DNA from: Streptococcus parapneumoniae
GTDB taxonomy: Bacteria > Bacillota > Bacilli > Lactobacillales > Streptococcaceae
Direction of reading: 5' to 3'
NCBI RefSeq assembly: GCF_037076355.1
Contig: NZ_AP026968.1
Span: 1,504,501-1,568,500, forward strand
DNA: 64,000 nt
This document shows positions 1-11,865 of this stretch, piece after piece. The number at the start of each line of letters is the position of its first letter. Within the stretch, counting starts at the first letter, position 1. The position numbers were made by a program, and so were the translations under genes. The notes beneath the pieces were generated by a model. It was not told the origin of the DNA. It did no database searches and worked only from the letters and a program-made list of their open reading frames with translations.

Positions 1-11
1 GTTTTATCTTC

Positions 12-149
12 TCAAAAACGAGCTACCCTTTGACGAACAAAAAGTGATGTAACTTCTGAATTTGACACAGGAACACCTTTGAAAAAATGGATTTTTTCAA
101 GGGATTTTTGACGTGCTCTAAAATCAGCAAATTTGAAACAAGAAATATT
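12..149 (-). pseudogene. Decayed open frame at left edge
   Basis: A 46-codon stretch on the minus strand is open between two stops and ends in residues like SEVTSLFVRQRVARF before a TGA. It has no ATG, GTG or plausible TTG start and no ribosome binding site. It reads like the tail of a degraded protein rather than a gene, but I do not recognise the family. The rest of the 273 bases before folD is AT-rich and otherwise shows only an inverted repeat (arms TATAGAAAATA and its partner, about 239-287) just past the folD stop. That hairpin could slow transcription but lacks a clear U-tract. Confidence 0.3.
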
Positions 150-273
150 TTAGATAAAACTATTGACTTTTCTTATAGTTTGTCTTTTTTAATCTTATAT
201 CTAAAATTTAATATTCATTTCTGCCATTTCAGATATAGCTATAGAAAATACACTCTCTTCAGCGATTTTTCTC

Positions 274-1131
274 TTATTTTCTATCCAATGTTCGAAGTGC
301 TGCTTGATAGGTTTGCTCCATCAGCATAGTAATGGTCATAGGACCGACACCTCCAGGAACTGGCGTAATATGGCTAGCAAGTGGGGCAACTGCCTCATAA
401 TCAACATCCCCACAGAGCTTACCATTTTCATCTCGGTTCATCCCAACGTCAATGACAACCGCACCTGATTTGACAAAGTCAGCAGTCACAAACTTAGCAC
501 GACCGATTGCGACCACAAGAATATCTGCTTTAGCAGCCACCTTGGCAAGATTGTGAGTCCGTGAGTGAGTCAAGGTAACTGTAGCATTCTTTGCCAAAAG
601 AAGCTGGGCCATGGGTTTTCCAACAATGTTTGAACGACCGATGACCACCGCATTTTTACCTTCTAAATCAATTCCATATTCATGAAACATTTCCATAATT
701 CCTGCAGGTGTTGATGGAATCATGACTGGATGACCAGACCAAAGGCGTCCCATATTTAGAGGATGGAAACCATCCACATCCTTTTCTGGGTCAATAGCCA
801 ATAAAACCGCCTCTTCATCGATATGTTTTGGTAATGGTAACTGAACCAAAATCCCATGCCAAGCTGGATCTTGATTGTATTTGGCAATCAAGTCTAATAA
901 TTCCGCTTGGGTAATGGTATCTGGAACTCGCACTACTTCGCTACGGAATCCAGCCGCAAGGGCTGACCTCTCCTTGTTACGAACGTAGACTTGGCTGGCA
1001 GGGTTGTCCCCAACCAAAATCACTACCAAACCAGGCACTATACCTGTTTCTTCCTTTAATTTTGCAGTCTTTTCAGCCAACTGCCCCTGCAATTTGGCCG
1101 CTAAAGCTTTCCCATCAATAATCTGTGTCAT
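274..1131 (-). CDS. folD: Bifunctional methylenetetrahydrofolate dehydrogenase/cyclohydrolase FolD
   Basis: This 285-residue cytosolic enzyme interconverts 5,10-methylene-THF, methenyl-THF and 10-formyl-THF using NADP, supplying one-carbon units for purines and initiator fMet-tRNA. The catalytic signature YVRNK (Tyr49, Lys53), the folate-binding GILVQLPLP segment near residue 97, the nucleotide-binding GRSNIVGKP and the C-terminal [10 protein letters not shown] are all present. I start it at the ATG before TQIIDGKAL. The in-frame upstream extension would begin before the extended -10 element (TGGTATAAT, about 1162-1170) and has no homology-like features. It is monocistronic, separated from the upstream transporter by that operon's terminator. 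Length and motifs are typical. Confidence 0.97.
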   Translation of the reverse strand: MTQIIDGKALAAKLQGQLAEKTAKLKEETGIVPGLVVILVGDNPASQVYVRNKERSALAAGFRSEVVRVPDTITQAELLDLIAKYNQDPAWHGILVQLPLPKHIDEEAVLLAIDPEKDVDGFHPLNMGRLWSGHPVMIPSTPAGIMEMFHEYGIDLEGKNAVVIGRSNIVGKPMAQLLLAKNATVTLTHSRTHNLAKVAAKADILVVAIGRAKFVTADFVKSGAVVIDVGMNRDENGKLCGDVDYEAVAPLASHITPVPGGVGPMTITMLMEQTYQAALRTLDRK

Positions 1132-1231
1132 ATCATTTCTCTTTTCTTTCAAATATCTTCCATTATACCAAAAACTGCTAGCACCCTCTAACACTTCTTT
1201 CCTAGGCAATCCTATAGTTTCAAACTATAAG

Positions 1232-1254
1232 AAAAAGCTCGGGTCGAGCTTTTC
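1232..1254 (-). terminator. Intrinsic terminator after the glnPQ-type operon
   Basis: The minus strand reads AAAAGCTCG, a three-base loop, CGAGCTTTTT. It lies 31 bases past the ATPase stop and upstream of the folD promoter. Confidence 0.85.
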
Positions 1255-1284
1255 ACTAATCTTGTCTTGAAATTTTAAAATAGA

Positions 1285-2019
1285 TTATAAAACCTTACTC
1301 AAGAAGTCTTTAGTCCGTTGTTCTTGGGTTTGTTCAAAAATCTGTTCAGGTGTTCCATCTTCAACAACTACACCGTCTGCCATAAAGATAACACGATCTG
1401 CCACCTCACGGGCAAATCCCATCTCATGTGTTACGATAACCATGGTCATTCCTGATTTGGCTAGATCTTGCATAACAGCCAATACCTCACCTACCATTTC
1501 AGGATCCAAGGCTGAAGTCGGCTCGTCAAAGAGCAAAACATCTGGTTCCATAGCCAACCCACGCGCGATGGCAATCCGTTGTTGCTGCCCACCTGACAAA
1601 CTCTGTGGATAATCATCTGCCTTATCTGGCAAACCAACTTTTTCCAAAAGCTCTTGGGCTCTCTTCTCAGCCACTGCCTTGCTCTCACCTTTGGTCTTGA
1701 TAGGTGACAAGGTGATATTTTCCATCACAGTCATATTAGGAAAGAGATTGAATTGTTGGAAAACCATCCCCATCTTCTCACGCATGGCAAACAGGTCATT
1801 CTTCCTGTCCGTAATATCGACTCCCTCAAAGATAACCTTCCCATTTGTTGCCTCTTCCAACAAATTCATAGAGCGAAGCAAGGTAGATTTCCCGCTCCCT
1901 GAAGGACCGATGATAACGACAACTTCTCCTCTTTTAATCTCGAGGTTGATGCCCTTCAATACTTCATTCTTTCCAAATGATTTATGTAAATTTTCAATTT
2001 TTATCAAGGTTTCTGTCAT
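1285..2019 (-). CDS. Polar amino-acid ABC transporter ATP-binding protein
   Basis: This 244-residue ABC ATPase of the GlnQ/HisP class energises import of a polar amino acid. Walker [10 protein letters not shown] is at residues 38-46, followed by the Q-loop region, the signature LSGGQQQR near 141, Walker [13 protein letters not shown] near 160, and the switch histidine in VTHEM. The start ATG overlaps the permease stop (TAATG), so the two are translationally coupled. No substrate-binding protein is encoded beside the pair. The substrate (glutamine, cystine or another) therefore cannot be read from context, and the binding protein must be encoded elsewhere. Confidence 0.93.
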   Translation of the reverse strand: MTETLIKIENLHKSFGKNEVLKGINLEIKRGEVVVIIGPSGSGKSTLLRSMNLLEEATNGKVIFEGVDITDRKNDLFAMREKMGMVFQQFNLFPNMTVMENITLSPIKTKGESKAVAEKRAQELLEKVGLPDKADDYPQSLSGGQQQRIAIARGLAMEPDVLLFDEPTSALDPEMVGEVLAVMQDLAKSGMTMVIVTHEMGFAREVADRVIFMADGVVVEDGTPEQIFEQTQEQRTKDFLSKVL

Positions 2020-2702
2020 TATTTCTTATCTCCTTGTCCCATACGTTTTTCAAAAGCTTTCAAGGCTACGGTCAAAATAGAGGTCATAATCAAGTAATAA
2101 AAGGCTGCAAATAAAAGTGGTGTTAAAGGTAGATAGGTTGTTGTAGAAACTGTTGTAGCTCCGTTCCACAACTCCATGACACCGATAGCTGATAAGAGGG
2201 AACTATCCTTGATAATAGTGATAAATTCGTTCCCCAATGCTGGCAAAATATTTTTGATAGCTTGTGGCAAAATCACATAGCGCATCGCATTTTTAGGACG
2301 AATCCCTAGCGAATAAGCCGCCTCTAGCTGACCTTTTGGAACTGCATTGATTCCGGCACGGACAGTCTCAGAAACATAAGCACCACTGTTCATAGAAATA
2401 ATCAAAATCCCTGGAATCAGACGAGACAAATCAACACCCAAAATCCCAACCTGAATAGTCGGGGCATTGATATGCATAAGAGCAAAGGCAATCATAATCT
2501 GAACCATCATAGGTGTCCCACGGAAAATCCAAACGTACAAGTTGGCCAGCCAAACAAGCGGTTTAAACTTTGAACGTTGCCCAAAAGCCAAGACAACACC
2601 CAAAATAGTTCCCAAAAAGACAACACAGATAGAAATAAGAACCGTCACAACAGCCCCATAGTTAAAATAAGGTAAATACTTAGGTAAAAAAGAAAAATTC
2701 AT
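2019..2702 (-). CDS. Polar amino-acid ABC transporter permease
   Basis: This 227-residue His/Glu/Gln/Arg-type permease has about five membrane helices. The cytoplasmic EAA loop for contacting the ATPase is visible around [21 protein letters not shown] prefer the ATG before NFSFLPKYL. The frame continues 21 codons upstream, but that extension runs through the promoter. The ribosome binding site is weak (AGAAAG/GCAGTG region). A well-formed promoter lies just upstream. The gene is the first of a two-gene operon with the ATPase. Confidence 0.9.
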   Translation of the reverse strand: MNFSFLPKYLPYFNYGAVVTVLISICVVFLGTILGVVLAFGQRSKFKPLVWLANLYVWIFRGTPMMVQIMIAFALMHINAPTIQVGILGVDLSRLIPGILIISMNSGAYVSETVRAGINAVPKGQLEAAYSLGIRPKNAMRYVILPQAIKNILPALGNEFITIIKDSSLLSAIGVMELWNGATTVSTTTYLPLTPLLFAAFYYLIMTSILTVALKAFEKRMGQGDKK

Positions 2703-2736
2703 AGTCACACTGCTTTCTAAAATAGAGTACTGTATG

Positions 2737-2765
2737 ATTATAACATGTATTGAATTAAAATTCAA
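2737..2765 (-). promoter_or_regulatory. Promoter of the amino-acid transporter operon with an internal palindrome
   Basis: On the minus strand, -35 TTGAAT and -10 TATAAT are separated by 17 bases. The -35 box forms one arm of a 16-bp inverted repeat, TTGAATT-TT-AATTCAA (2750-2765), a plausible operator. Confidence 0.7.
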
Positions 2766-2891
2766 ATCTTTTATCCAATTTATTTAAAAATCTTTAAACT
2801 AGCAGAATTAGCGAGAAATCTTAGTTTTTTCTAGTCAAGTTGGCCTCCTTTATGGTAAAATAGTAACGATAAGAAATGAAGGAGAATCAAA

Positions 2892-3122
2892 ATGGAATCA
2901 CATTTGGTTAGAATCATCAACCGCCTTGAAGCAATGGCAAACGATGGCGGAAATTTAAAACGTAATTTTGAACGCGAAGGAGTTGTTGTTGCAGAAGTTG
3001 CGTACAGCCACGACGAAGAAAACGGCTCAATCTTTACCCTTCGTGACGTAGAAGCTCGCGAAACGTATACGTTTGATAGCATTGACTTGATTGCAATGGA
3101 GATTTACGAACTCCTTTACTAA
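2892..3122 (+). CDS. DUF1797 (YkuJ-like) conserved protein
   Basis: This is a 76-residue small cytosolic protein. Its ending (TFDSIDLIAMEIYELLY) and overall length resemble Bacillus YkuJ (DUF1797), a small alpha/beta protein of unknown role. Start ATG follows AAGGAG with good spacing. A -10-like TATGGTAAAAT lies upstream in the short gap to the divergent transporter operon. It is monocistronic and ends at its own terminator. The family is broadly conserved in Firmicutes; no function can be assigned from sequence. Confidence 0.85.
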   Translation: MESHLVRIINRLEAMANDGGNLKRNFEREGVVVAEVAYSHDEENGSIFTLRDVEARETYTFDSIDLIAMEIYELLY

Positions 3123-3159
3123 TACAAAACAAGCTGGGATTGTCCCTGCATGTCTAACC

Positions 3160-3195
3160 AAAATCCTTTTTGTCTCACAAATAGGATTTTTTTAT
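3160..3195 (+). terminator. Terminator after DUF1797 gene
   Basis: The AAAATCC arm pairs with GGATTTT around a loop, followed by a run of T. Confidence 0.75.
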
Positions 3196-3253
3196 AGTCC
3201 AAATTCACAAAGATCTTCATTGTAATAACTTCTCAAAGCTACAATCTTTTTAC

Positions 3254-3311
3254 TTGCTTTACACCCCAATCCTGTTATAATGAAAGTATAGAAATTTGAC
3301 TATTTTTGACC
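3254..3311 (+). promoter_or_regulatory. clpE promoter with CtsR operator
   Basis: The -35 TTGCTT and -10 TATAAT (3276-3281) are 16 bases apart. At 3295-3311, TTTGAC-TATT-TTTGACC matches the inverted form of the tandem CtsR heptad consensus (GGTCAAAnAnnGTCAAA) at every conserved position. The operator covers the expected transcription start, so CtsR repression of clpE during non-stress growth is a strong inference. Confidence 0.9.
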
Positions 3312-3347
3312 TTTAAACAGGTCAAGCTAAAGAAATGAGGTAGATGT

Positions 3348-5606
3348 ATGCTTTGTCAAAACTGTAAAATCAACGACTCAACAATTCATCTTTACACCAA
3401 TCTCAATGGAAAACAAAAACAAATTGACCTCTGTCAAAACTGCTACAAGATTATCAAGACTGATCCTAATAACAGTCTCTTTAAAGGCATGACGGATCTG
3501 AACAATCGTGACTTCGATCCCTTTGGTGATTTTTTCAATGACCTAAACAATTTCAGACCTTCTAGCAATACTCCTCCTATTCCCCCAACCCAATCAGGTG
3601 GAGGTTACGGTGGAAACGGCGGTTATGGTTCCCAAAATCATGGATCCGCTCAAACTCCACCACCAAGCCAAGAAAAAGGGCTGCTGGAAGAATTTGGTAT
3701 CAACGTAACTGAGATTGCCCGTCGTGGAGACATTGACCCCGTTATCGGGCGCGACGATGAGATTATCCGTGTCATCGAGATTCTCAATCGTAGAACCAAG
3801 AATAATCCTGTCCTTATCGGTGAACCTGGTGTCGGAAAAACTGCTGTTGTCGAAGGCCTAGCTCAGAAAATCGTTGATGGCGATGTTCCACATAAACTCC
3901 AAGGTAAACAAGTCATCCGTCTGGATGTGGTTAGCTTAGTTCAAGGAACGGGTATTCGTGGACAATTTGAAGAACGCATGCAAAAACTCATGGAAGAAAT
4001 TCGCAAACGTGAGGATATTATCCTCTTTATCGATGAAATCCATGAAATTGTTGGTGCAGGTTCTGCGAGTGATGGTAATATGGACGCAGGAAATATCCTC
4101 AAGCCAGCCCTTGCTCGTGGAGAACTGCAACTGGTCGGTGCTACTACCCTCAATGAATACCGTATCATTGAAAAGGATGCTGCCTTAGAGCGTCGTATGC
4201 AGCCTGTTAAAGTCGATGAACCAACAGTGGACGAAACAATCACTATTCTCAAAGGGATTCAAAAGAAATACGAAGACTACCACCACGTTCAATATACCGA
4301 TGCTGCAATTGAAGCAGCTGCAACTCTTTCCAATCGCTACATTCAAGATCGCTTCTTACCTGACAAGGCCATTGACCTCCTAGATGAAGCTGGTTCTAAG
4401 ATGAACTTGACCTTGAATTTTGTCGATCCTAAAGTGATTGATCAACGCTTGATTGAGGCTGAAAATCTCAAGTCTCAAGCTACACGAGAGGAAGATTTTG
4501 AGAAAGCGGCTTATTTCCGCGACCAGATTGCCAAGTATAAAGAAATGCAAAAGAAAAAGGTCACAGACCAAGATACTCCTATCATCAGCGAGAAAACTAT
4601 TGAGCACATTATTGAGCAGAAAACCAATATCCCTGTTGGTGATTTGAAAGAGAAAGAACAATCTCAACTCATCCATCTAGCCGAAGATCTCAAGTCTCAT
4701 GTTATTGGACAAGATGATGCTGTCGATAAGATTGCCAAGGCTATTCGCCGTAATCGTGTCGGTCTCGGTACACCTAACCGCCCAATCGGAAGCTTCCTCT
4801 TCGTCGGACCAACTGGTGTCGGTAAGACAGAACTTTCCAAACAACTAGCTATCGAACTCTTTGGTTCTGCTGACAGTATGATTCGCTTTGATATGAGTGA
4901 ATACATGGAAAAACATAGTGTGGCTAAGTTGGTCGGCGCTCCTCCAGGTTATGTTGGCTATGATGAGGCTGGACAATTAACTGAAAAAGTTCGCCGCAAT
5001 CCATATTCTCTTATTCTCTTGGATGAAGTAGAAAAAGCCCATCCAGATGTCATGCACATGTTCCTCCAGGTCTTGGACGATGGTCGTTTGACAGATGGGC
5101 AAGGACGTACCGTCAGCTTCAAGGATGCCATTATTATCATGACTTCAAATGCAGGGACAGGTAAGGCTGAAGCCAGCGTTGGTTTTGGGGCTGCTCGCGA
5201 AGGACGTACCAACTCTGTTCTCGGTGAACTCGGTAACTTCTTTAGCCCAGAGTTTATGAACCGTTTTGATGGTATTATCGAATTTAAGTCTCTCAGCAAA
5301 GATAACCTCCTTCAGATTGTCGAGCTTATGCTAGCAGACGTTAACAAGCGCCTTTCTAGCAACAACATTCATTTGGATGTAACTGACAAGGTCAAGGAAA
5401 AATTGGTTGACCTCGGTTATGATCCAAAAATGGGGGCGCGCCCACTTCGTCGTACTATTCAAGACTATATTGAGGACGCAATCACTGACTACTACCTTGA
5501 AAATCCAAGCGAAAAAGACCTCAAGGCAGTTATGACCAGCAAGGGTAAGATTCAAATTAAGTCTGCCAAAAAAGCTGAAGTTAAAACTTCTGAAAAAGAA
5601 GTATAA
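3348..5606 (+). CDS. clpE: ATP-dependent Clp protease ATPase subunit ClpE
   Basis: This 752-residue Hsp100 unfoldase feeds substrates to ClpP and takes part in heat-stress protein turnover. The N-terminal zinc finger that defines ClpE is clear: Cys3, Cys6, Cys29 and Cys32 in two CxxC pairs. A Gly-rich linker follows at about 83-105. The first AAA module has Walker A GEPGVGKT at 158 and Walker [15 protein letters not shown]-like coiled segment ([18 protein letters not shown]) lies between the modules. The second AAA module has Walker A GPTGVGKT near 486 and the C-terminal D2-small domain. The CtsR operator upstream agrees with known class III heat-shock control. It is monocistronic with its own terminator. 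Confidence 0.97.
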   Translation: MLCQNCKINDSTIHLYTNLNGKQKQIDLCQNCYKIIKTDPNNSLFKGMTDLNNRDFDPFGDFFNDLNNFRPSSNTPPIPPTQSGGGYGGNGGYGSQNHGSAQTPPPSQEKGLLEEFGINVTEIARRGDIDPVIGRDDEIIRVIEILNRRTKNNPVLIGEPGVGKTAVVEGLAQKIVDGDVPHKLQGKQVIRLDVVSLVQGTGIRGQFEERMQKLMEEIRKREDIILFIDEIHEIVGAGSASDGNMDAGNILKPALARGELQLVGATTLNEYRIIEKDAALERRMQPVKVDEPTVDETITILKGIQKKYEDYHHVQYTDAAIEAAATLSNRYIQDRFLPDKAIDLLDEAGSKMNLTLNFVDPKVIDQRLIEAENLKSQATREEDFEKAAYFRDQIAKYKEMQKKKVTDQDTPIISEKTIEHIIEQKTNIPVGDLKEKEQSQLIHLAEDLKSHVIGQDDAVDKIAKAIRRNRVGLGTPNRPIGSFLFVGPTGVGKTELSKQLAIELFGSADSMIRFDMSEYMEKHSVAKLVGAPPGYVGYDEAGQLTEKVRRNPYSLILLDEVEKAHPDVMHMFLQVLDDGRLTDGQGRTVSFKDAIIIMTSNAGTGKAEASVGFGAAREGRTNSVLGELGNFFSPEFMNRFDGIIEFKSLSKDNLLQIVELMLADVNKRLSSNNIHLDVTDKVKEKLVDLGYDPKMGARPLRRTIQDYIEDAITDYYLENPSEKDLKAVMTSKGKIQIKSAKKAEVKTSEKEV

Positions 5607-5620
5607 ATCCTATAGAAAAG

Positions 5621-5654
5621 GAGTAGAAAATGAAAATTTTCTGCTTCTTTTTAC
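5621..5654 (+). terminator. Terminator after clpE
   Basis: The GTAGAAAAT arm pairs with ATTTTCTGC (one G-T pair) around GAA, then TTCTTTTT. Confidence 0.75.
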
Positions 5655-5672
5655 TAAAATAACTGTAATTTC

Positions 5673-5701
5673 TTGACAGCTTGGCCTTTGTCCATTATGA
5701 T
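5673..5701 (+). promoter_or_regulatory. Consensus promoter of the Nudix gene
   Basis: TTGACA and TATGAT are separated by exactly 17 bases. Confidence 0.8.
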
Positions 5702-5735
5702 AATAATAACGATACTAGATAATGAGGAAAATGCA

Positions 5736-6188
5736 ATGGCAAACCCAACTTTCGGAGAAAAAAAAGCGAATACAGACTATGTTTCACGTTACGGTGTATA
5801 TGCAGTTATTCCTGACGCTGAACAAAAACAAATAGTTTTAGTTCAAGCTCCTAATGGTGCTTGGTTCTTACCAGGTGGCGAAATTGAAGCAGGGGAAAAT
5901 CATCAGGAAGCCCTAAAACGTGAATTGATTGAAGAACTTGGATTCACTGCTGAAATTGGTACCTATTATGGACAAGCTGACGAATATTTCTACTCTCGTC
6001 ACCGTGATACCTACTACTACAATCCTGCCTACCTCTATGAAGCGACTTCTTTCAAGGAAGTTCAAAAGCCACTAGAAGACTTTAATCATATTGCCTGGTT
6101 CCCTATTGACGAGGCTATTGAGAACCTCAAACGTGGTAGCCATAAATGGGCCATCCAATCTTGGAAAAAACAGCATAAGATTGACTAA
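5736..6188 (+). CDS. Nudix hydrolase (MutT family)
   Basis: This 150-residue protein has a complete Nudix box: GGEIEAGENHQEALKRELIEELGF from about residue 47, fitting Gx5Ex7REUxEExGU. It should hydrolyse a nucleoside diphosphate linked to another group; the substrate is not evident. I start at the ATG before ANPTFGEKK because GAGG lies about 9 bases upstream. The longer frame from 5673 begins inside the promoter -35 box and cannot be expressed from it. The gene is monocistronic, and a BOX element begins directly at its stop codon. Confidence 0.9.
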   Translation: MANPTFGEKKANTDYVSRYGVYAVIPDAEQKQIVLVQAPNGAWFLPGGEIEAGENHQEALKRELIEELGFTAEIGTYYGQADEYFYSRHRDTYYYNPAYLYEATSFKEVQKPLEDFNHIAWFPIDEAIENLKRGSHKWAIQSWKKQHKID

Positions 6189-6339
6189 TACTCTTCGAAA
6201 ATCTCTTCAAACCACGTCAGCGTCGCCTTACCGTAGGTATATGATACTGACTCTGTCAGTTCTATCCACAACCTCAAAACACTGTTTTGAGCAACCTGCG
6301 GCTAGCTTCCTAGTTTGCTCTTTGATTTTCATTGAGTAT
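6188..6339 (-). repeat. BOX element (boxA-boxB-boxC, one boxB)
   Basis: Read on the minus strand it begins ATACTCAATGAAAATCAAAG (boxA) and ends TTTTCGAAGAGTAT (boxC), with one 45-base boxB unit between. The element abuts the Nudix stop codon. BOX elements are non-autonomous pneumococcal repeats with strong RNA structure. Confidence 0.92.
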
Positions 6340-6399
6340 AAATCAAGCGACTTTATTCAAAAAGTGCTATAATAGAATTAGAAAATCGGAGGAAATATT

Positions 6400-6699
6400 A
6401 TGAAGCTTATCAATACAACAAACTCACACTCGCAACTTGTAAAAAGCCAGCTAGAAAGTACCGATGCAACCCTTGTTGAGGTTTACTCAGCAGGGAATAC
6501 AGATGTTATTTTTACCCAAGCTCCGCTTCACTATGAAATCCTCATCTCAAACAAACACCGTGCTATTCGTGAGCCTGAAATCGAAACCATTCAAGAATTT
6601 TTCTTGAAACGTAAAATTGATAAGGACTCTATTGATGAAGCCAATATCAAGACACTCTACTCAGAAAAATTAATTGGAATTTCAATCCCAATCAAGTAA
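6400..6699 (+). CDS. DUF1827 conserved streptococcal protein
   Basis: This 99-residue soluble protein starts at ATG after GGAGG, with a TATAAT box (6368-6373) 26 bases upstream that lies directly beyond the BOX element. Its sequence (MKLINTTNSHSQLVKSQLES...) matches the DUF1827 family as I remember it. No catalytic motif or membrane segment is visible and its function is unknown. It is monocistronic, bounded by a strong hairpin. Confidence 0.8.
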   Translation: MKLINTTNSHSQLVKSQLESTDATLVEVYSAGNTDVIFTQAPLHYEILISNKHRAIREPEIETIQEFFLKRKIDKDSIDEANIKTLYSEKLIGISIPIK

Positions 6700-6753
6700 G
6701 GAAATTGAGTAAAAACTCGACTTGAGCGAAAGTCCAATAAGTCTTTCCATAAT

Positions 6754-6800
6754 AAAACGCATAGTAGCAAGAGTTTCTACACCTGCTATTATGCGTTTTT
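6754..6800 (+). terminator. Terminator after DUF1827
   Basis: A long hairpin with arms AAAACGCATAGTAGCA and TGCTATTATGCGTTTT is followed by TTTATC. Confidence 0.85.
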
Positions 6801-6837
6801 ATCATTTTGAAATCTTTTGCTCACGATACTACTATAG

Positions 6838-6881
6838 AAAAAGATTTGATTCTGCTCCTCACACAATCAAATCTTTTTTTA
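6838..6881. terminator. Bidirectional terminator at the ezrA 3' end
   Basis: A perfect 12-bp stem (AAAGATTTGATT with AATCAAATCTTT) has A/T runs on both sides. It ends ezrA transcripts on the minus strand. Confidence 0.85.
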
Positions 6882-8609
6882 TTAAAAACGAATCGTTTCA
6901 CGTGTTTTCTCATATGAGGTAACAAAGCGATTGGTTACACCAGGCTCTGCCACTTCCAATGCTTGAGAAATCTTGTCAAATGAAGCGTGATAATCAAATT
7001 CTTTTTCAAAAATATCTAAAGCTTCGTTAAATGCTTCTTGAATGCGTTCATCAAATGAGCGATAGCGGTTAGAATATTGCAAGAGTTGCTCTGTTAAGGT
7101 TGCATATTGTACAATATTATAAGTTTCCGTTTCTAAAGCTTCCATATCATTCGTTGCAATTTCAAGAACTCGGGTAACAGATTCAATGTTAATCATTTTC
7201 TGTTCTAACTCAACCATTAAATCCTCGGTATTATTGCTTGCCGTAAAGAATAACTTCAAGAAAGTTTGTGGAATACCTGGCAGATTGCGTTTTTCCATGT
7301 ATCGCTTGATAGTATGGAGACGATTGACATAAACATTGGCCTTTTGACGTGCATTGATATCATCTTTCTCAATTTGTGTCAGGCGCTCACTAACTGAAAT
7401 TTGCTCATCTTCAATATCTTTAAGATTTTCCTGTAAAGATTCAAGATTTTCTTCAAGAATTGAATAAGCTTGGGTTGGTTCTTCTTGATTTGAAGTTACC
7501 TCAACAATAGCTGCCTCAAAACTCTCTAATTCTGTCTGAATACGACGAACATGGCTTGCAGCTGTCTCAGGAAGTAAATAGGTCTTGCTCAAACGTGCAA
7601 TATCTTCTCCCAATAAAGTATTATTCTCTTTCATATGTTGAAGGTAAGTTGGAAGAGTTGCAAGTAGATTTTCCACTACTTTCTGAGCAGCAATTTCTCG
7701 AGTAAAAATATCATACAAGGCATTGATTTCCTCTTGTGCCTGTCCATTCTCATATTCGGCATTATCTAATTCCAACTGACGAATATTCTCTTGGTTTTTC
7801 TTGAATGCTTCATAAAGCAAGTGGAAACGCGCTTCAATATCCGTTTCAACAAAATGATAATTAGTATCTAATAGCTTACGATAACCATCTTCTAAATCTT
7901 CTAGTTGATCTGGTAGCTCTTTAGATAATGTTGTTACAATTGCTGGTATACGATCAACAATATGTGTCAAAGCCAAGATATGATTTTCAGCATTATCCAA
8001 AATCACTGCGGCTTCCACAGGGTCACCCGATGAATTCAAGGTTACAAATTGTGAAAATTCAGATTGGATATTTTCTAATTGTTTTTCAATTTCATCCAAG
8101 GCTTGACCATACTGTTCTGAATTTTCAGCAACTCTATGCTGAAGTTCCTCAAATAAATCCAAAGCATGAAGAACACGACCACTATTTTTAGATTCTTGCT
8201 TCTCTAAGTCTGCCAAAGCATTGCGAATTTCAGCAATATCTTCTTCAATCAAAGTAATTTGACTCTCAATTTGGTCAATTTGATGACTGGCCTTGAGAAA
8301 ACGAAATGAATGGTTATAGCCTTCTGCTTCAAAGAGATTATTTTCAATATCGGCAAAAGAGTTGAGAGATAAATCGACCCATTTTTGATTCCATTCACGG
8401 AAAGCCACTTGACTTTGTCCAATCAAGTGCATATTTTTTACAGCTTCTACTTCATCATTTACTGGAAGATTGTATAGTTCTTCTTTTCTTTCTTCTAGCG
8501 CTTCTAATCTTCCCTCGTTTCGCTTACGTAGAAAGATTGCCACTACATAAGCCAGAACTAAAATGACTGCAATTGCAACCATTAAATAAATTAGTTGTCC
8601 ATTAGACAT
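6882..8609 (-). CDS. ezrA: Septation ring formation regulator EzrA
   Basis: This 575-residue membrane-anchored division protein restrains and organises FtsZ rings and links them to cell-wall synthesis. One N-terminal membrane helix (about residues 7-27, LMVAIAVILVLAYVVAIFL) is followed by a basic stop-transfer stretch. About 540 residues of heptad-rich, Glu/Gln/Leu-rich coiled coil follow, giving the spectrin-like repeats known for EzrA. The start ATG follows AAAGGAG. It lies 82 bases downstream of gyrB with no terminator between, so some readthrough from gyrB is possible. Confidence 0.96.
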   Translation of the reverse strand: MSNGQLIYLMVAIAVILVLAYVVAIFLRKRNEGRLEALEERKEELYNLPVNDEVEAVKNMHLIGQSQVAFREWNQKWVDLSLNSFADIENNLFEAEGYNHSFRFLKASHQIDQIESQITLIEEDIAEIRNALADLEKQESKNSGRVLHALDLFEELQHRVAENSEQYGQALDEIEKQLENIQSEFSQFVTLNSSGDPVEAAVILDNAENHILALTHIVDRIPAIVTTLSKELPDQLEDLEDGYRKLLDTNYHFVETDIEARFHLLYEAFKKNQENIRQLELDNAEYENGQAQEEINALYDIFTREIAAQKVVENLLATLPTYLQHMKENNTLLGEDIARLSKTYLLPETAASHVRRIQTELESFEAAIVEVTSNQEEPTQAYSILEENLESLQENLKDIEDEQISVSERLTQIEKDDINARQKANVYVNRLHTIKRYMEKRNLPGIPQTFLKLFFTASNNTEDLMVELEQKMINIESVTRVLEIATNDMEALETETYNIVQYATLTEQLLQYSNRYRSFDERIQEAFNEALDIFEKEFDYHASFDKISQALEVAEPGVTNRFVTSYEKTRETIRF

Positions 8610-8691
8610 ATCAAACTCCTTTTTTTACTTGAAACAATCGTAATGATTATATCATATTTTTTAGACCAAGGGAACTACTTCTCCCGATTTT

Positions 8692-11216
<2,525 letters not shown>

Positions 11217-11276
11217 ACCCTTCATTATAGCATTTTTTTATGAAAAAAGCGATGATTTCCCTGATTTTTCCACATA

Positions 11277-11303
11277 AAAAACGAGAGAATAACTCCCGTT
11301 TTA
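11277..11303 (-). terminator. Terminator after the dinG-rodA-DJ-1 operon
   Basis: AAAACGGGAG pairs with CTCTCGTTTT on the minus strand, followed by TTTTTT. Confidence 0.8.
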
Positions 11304-11855
11304 CTGATTTTTACCAAAGACATCTCGATAGAGCATTCCTGTTCGTAAACTCTCTTCGTCCCCTCCTAGTTGCTCCACCAACTCGTAGGCAAAGGCAAGA
11401 GCTGTCGAAGGGCCTCGACTGGTTGTCAACTGACCATCTACCACTACTGTTTCCTTGACATATTGACCATCAAGGATTTGCTCTTGAACGCCGTCATAAC
11501 AAGTAAACTTCTTGTTTTTCAACACTCCTGCTTGATTGAGGGCAATTGGTGCCGCACAAATGGCCGCCAGTTTCTTCCCTTCTTGTTCGAAATTTTGCAA
11601 CTCTTGCATCAAGGCCTGATTATCACGTAAATGTGCAGAGCCAGGCATCCCTCCAGGAAGAACAATCATGTTATAGTCTGATAAATCACCATCAAAGACA
11701 CGATCTGCACTTACTTGGATTGCATGCGAACCCGTCACTTGCTCTTCAAACCCAACCATATCACAAGTGATATTTGCACGACGCAAGACATCTACAACTG
11801 TCAAGGCTTCAATTTCTTCAAAGCCCTGAGCTAACATAACTGCTACTTTTACCAT
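11301..11855 (-). CDS. DJ-1/PfpI (ThiJ) family protein
   Basis: This 184-residue class-I glutamine amidotransferase-like protein has the oxidation-sensitive nucleophile-elbow Cys in LAAICAAPIAL near residue 104 and the conserved early Glu in GFEEIEAL. Family members are glyoxalase III or deglycase-like enzymes, or redox-responsive chaperones; which applies here is not visible. Start ATG follows AAGGAG, and its stop is followed by the operon terminator. It is the third gene of dinG-rodA-DJ-1, with a 10-base gap from rodA. Confidence 0.9.
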   Translation of the reverse strand: MVKVAVMLAQGFEEIEALTVVDVLRRANITCDMVGFEEQVTGSHAIQVSADRVFDGDLSDYNMIVLPGGMPGSAHLRDNQALMQELQNFEQEGKKLAAICAAPIALNQAGVLKNKKFTCYDGVQEQILDGQYVKETVVVDGQLTTSRGPSTALAFAYELVEQLGGDEESLRTGMLYRDVFGKNQ

Positions 11856-11865
11856 GATTTTCTCC

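Noticed and set aside
87..329. An 80-residue plus-strand frame at the left edge
   Set aside because: It is AT-rich, overlaps the folD 3' end and lacks a start context or any recognisable motif.
6091..6372. A 93-residue plus-strand frame
   Set aside because: It is made of the Nudix 3' end in another frame plus the BOX element.
6722..6922. A 66-residue plus-strand frame after DUF1827
   Set aside because: It spans two terminators and the ezrA 3' end.
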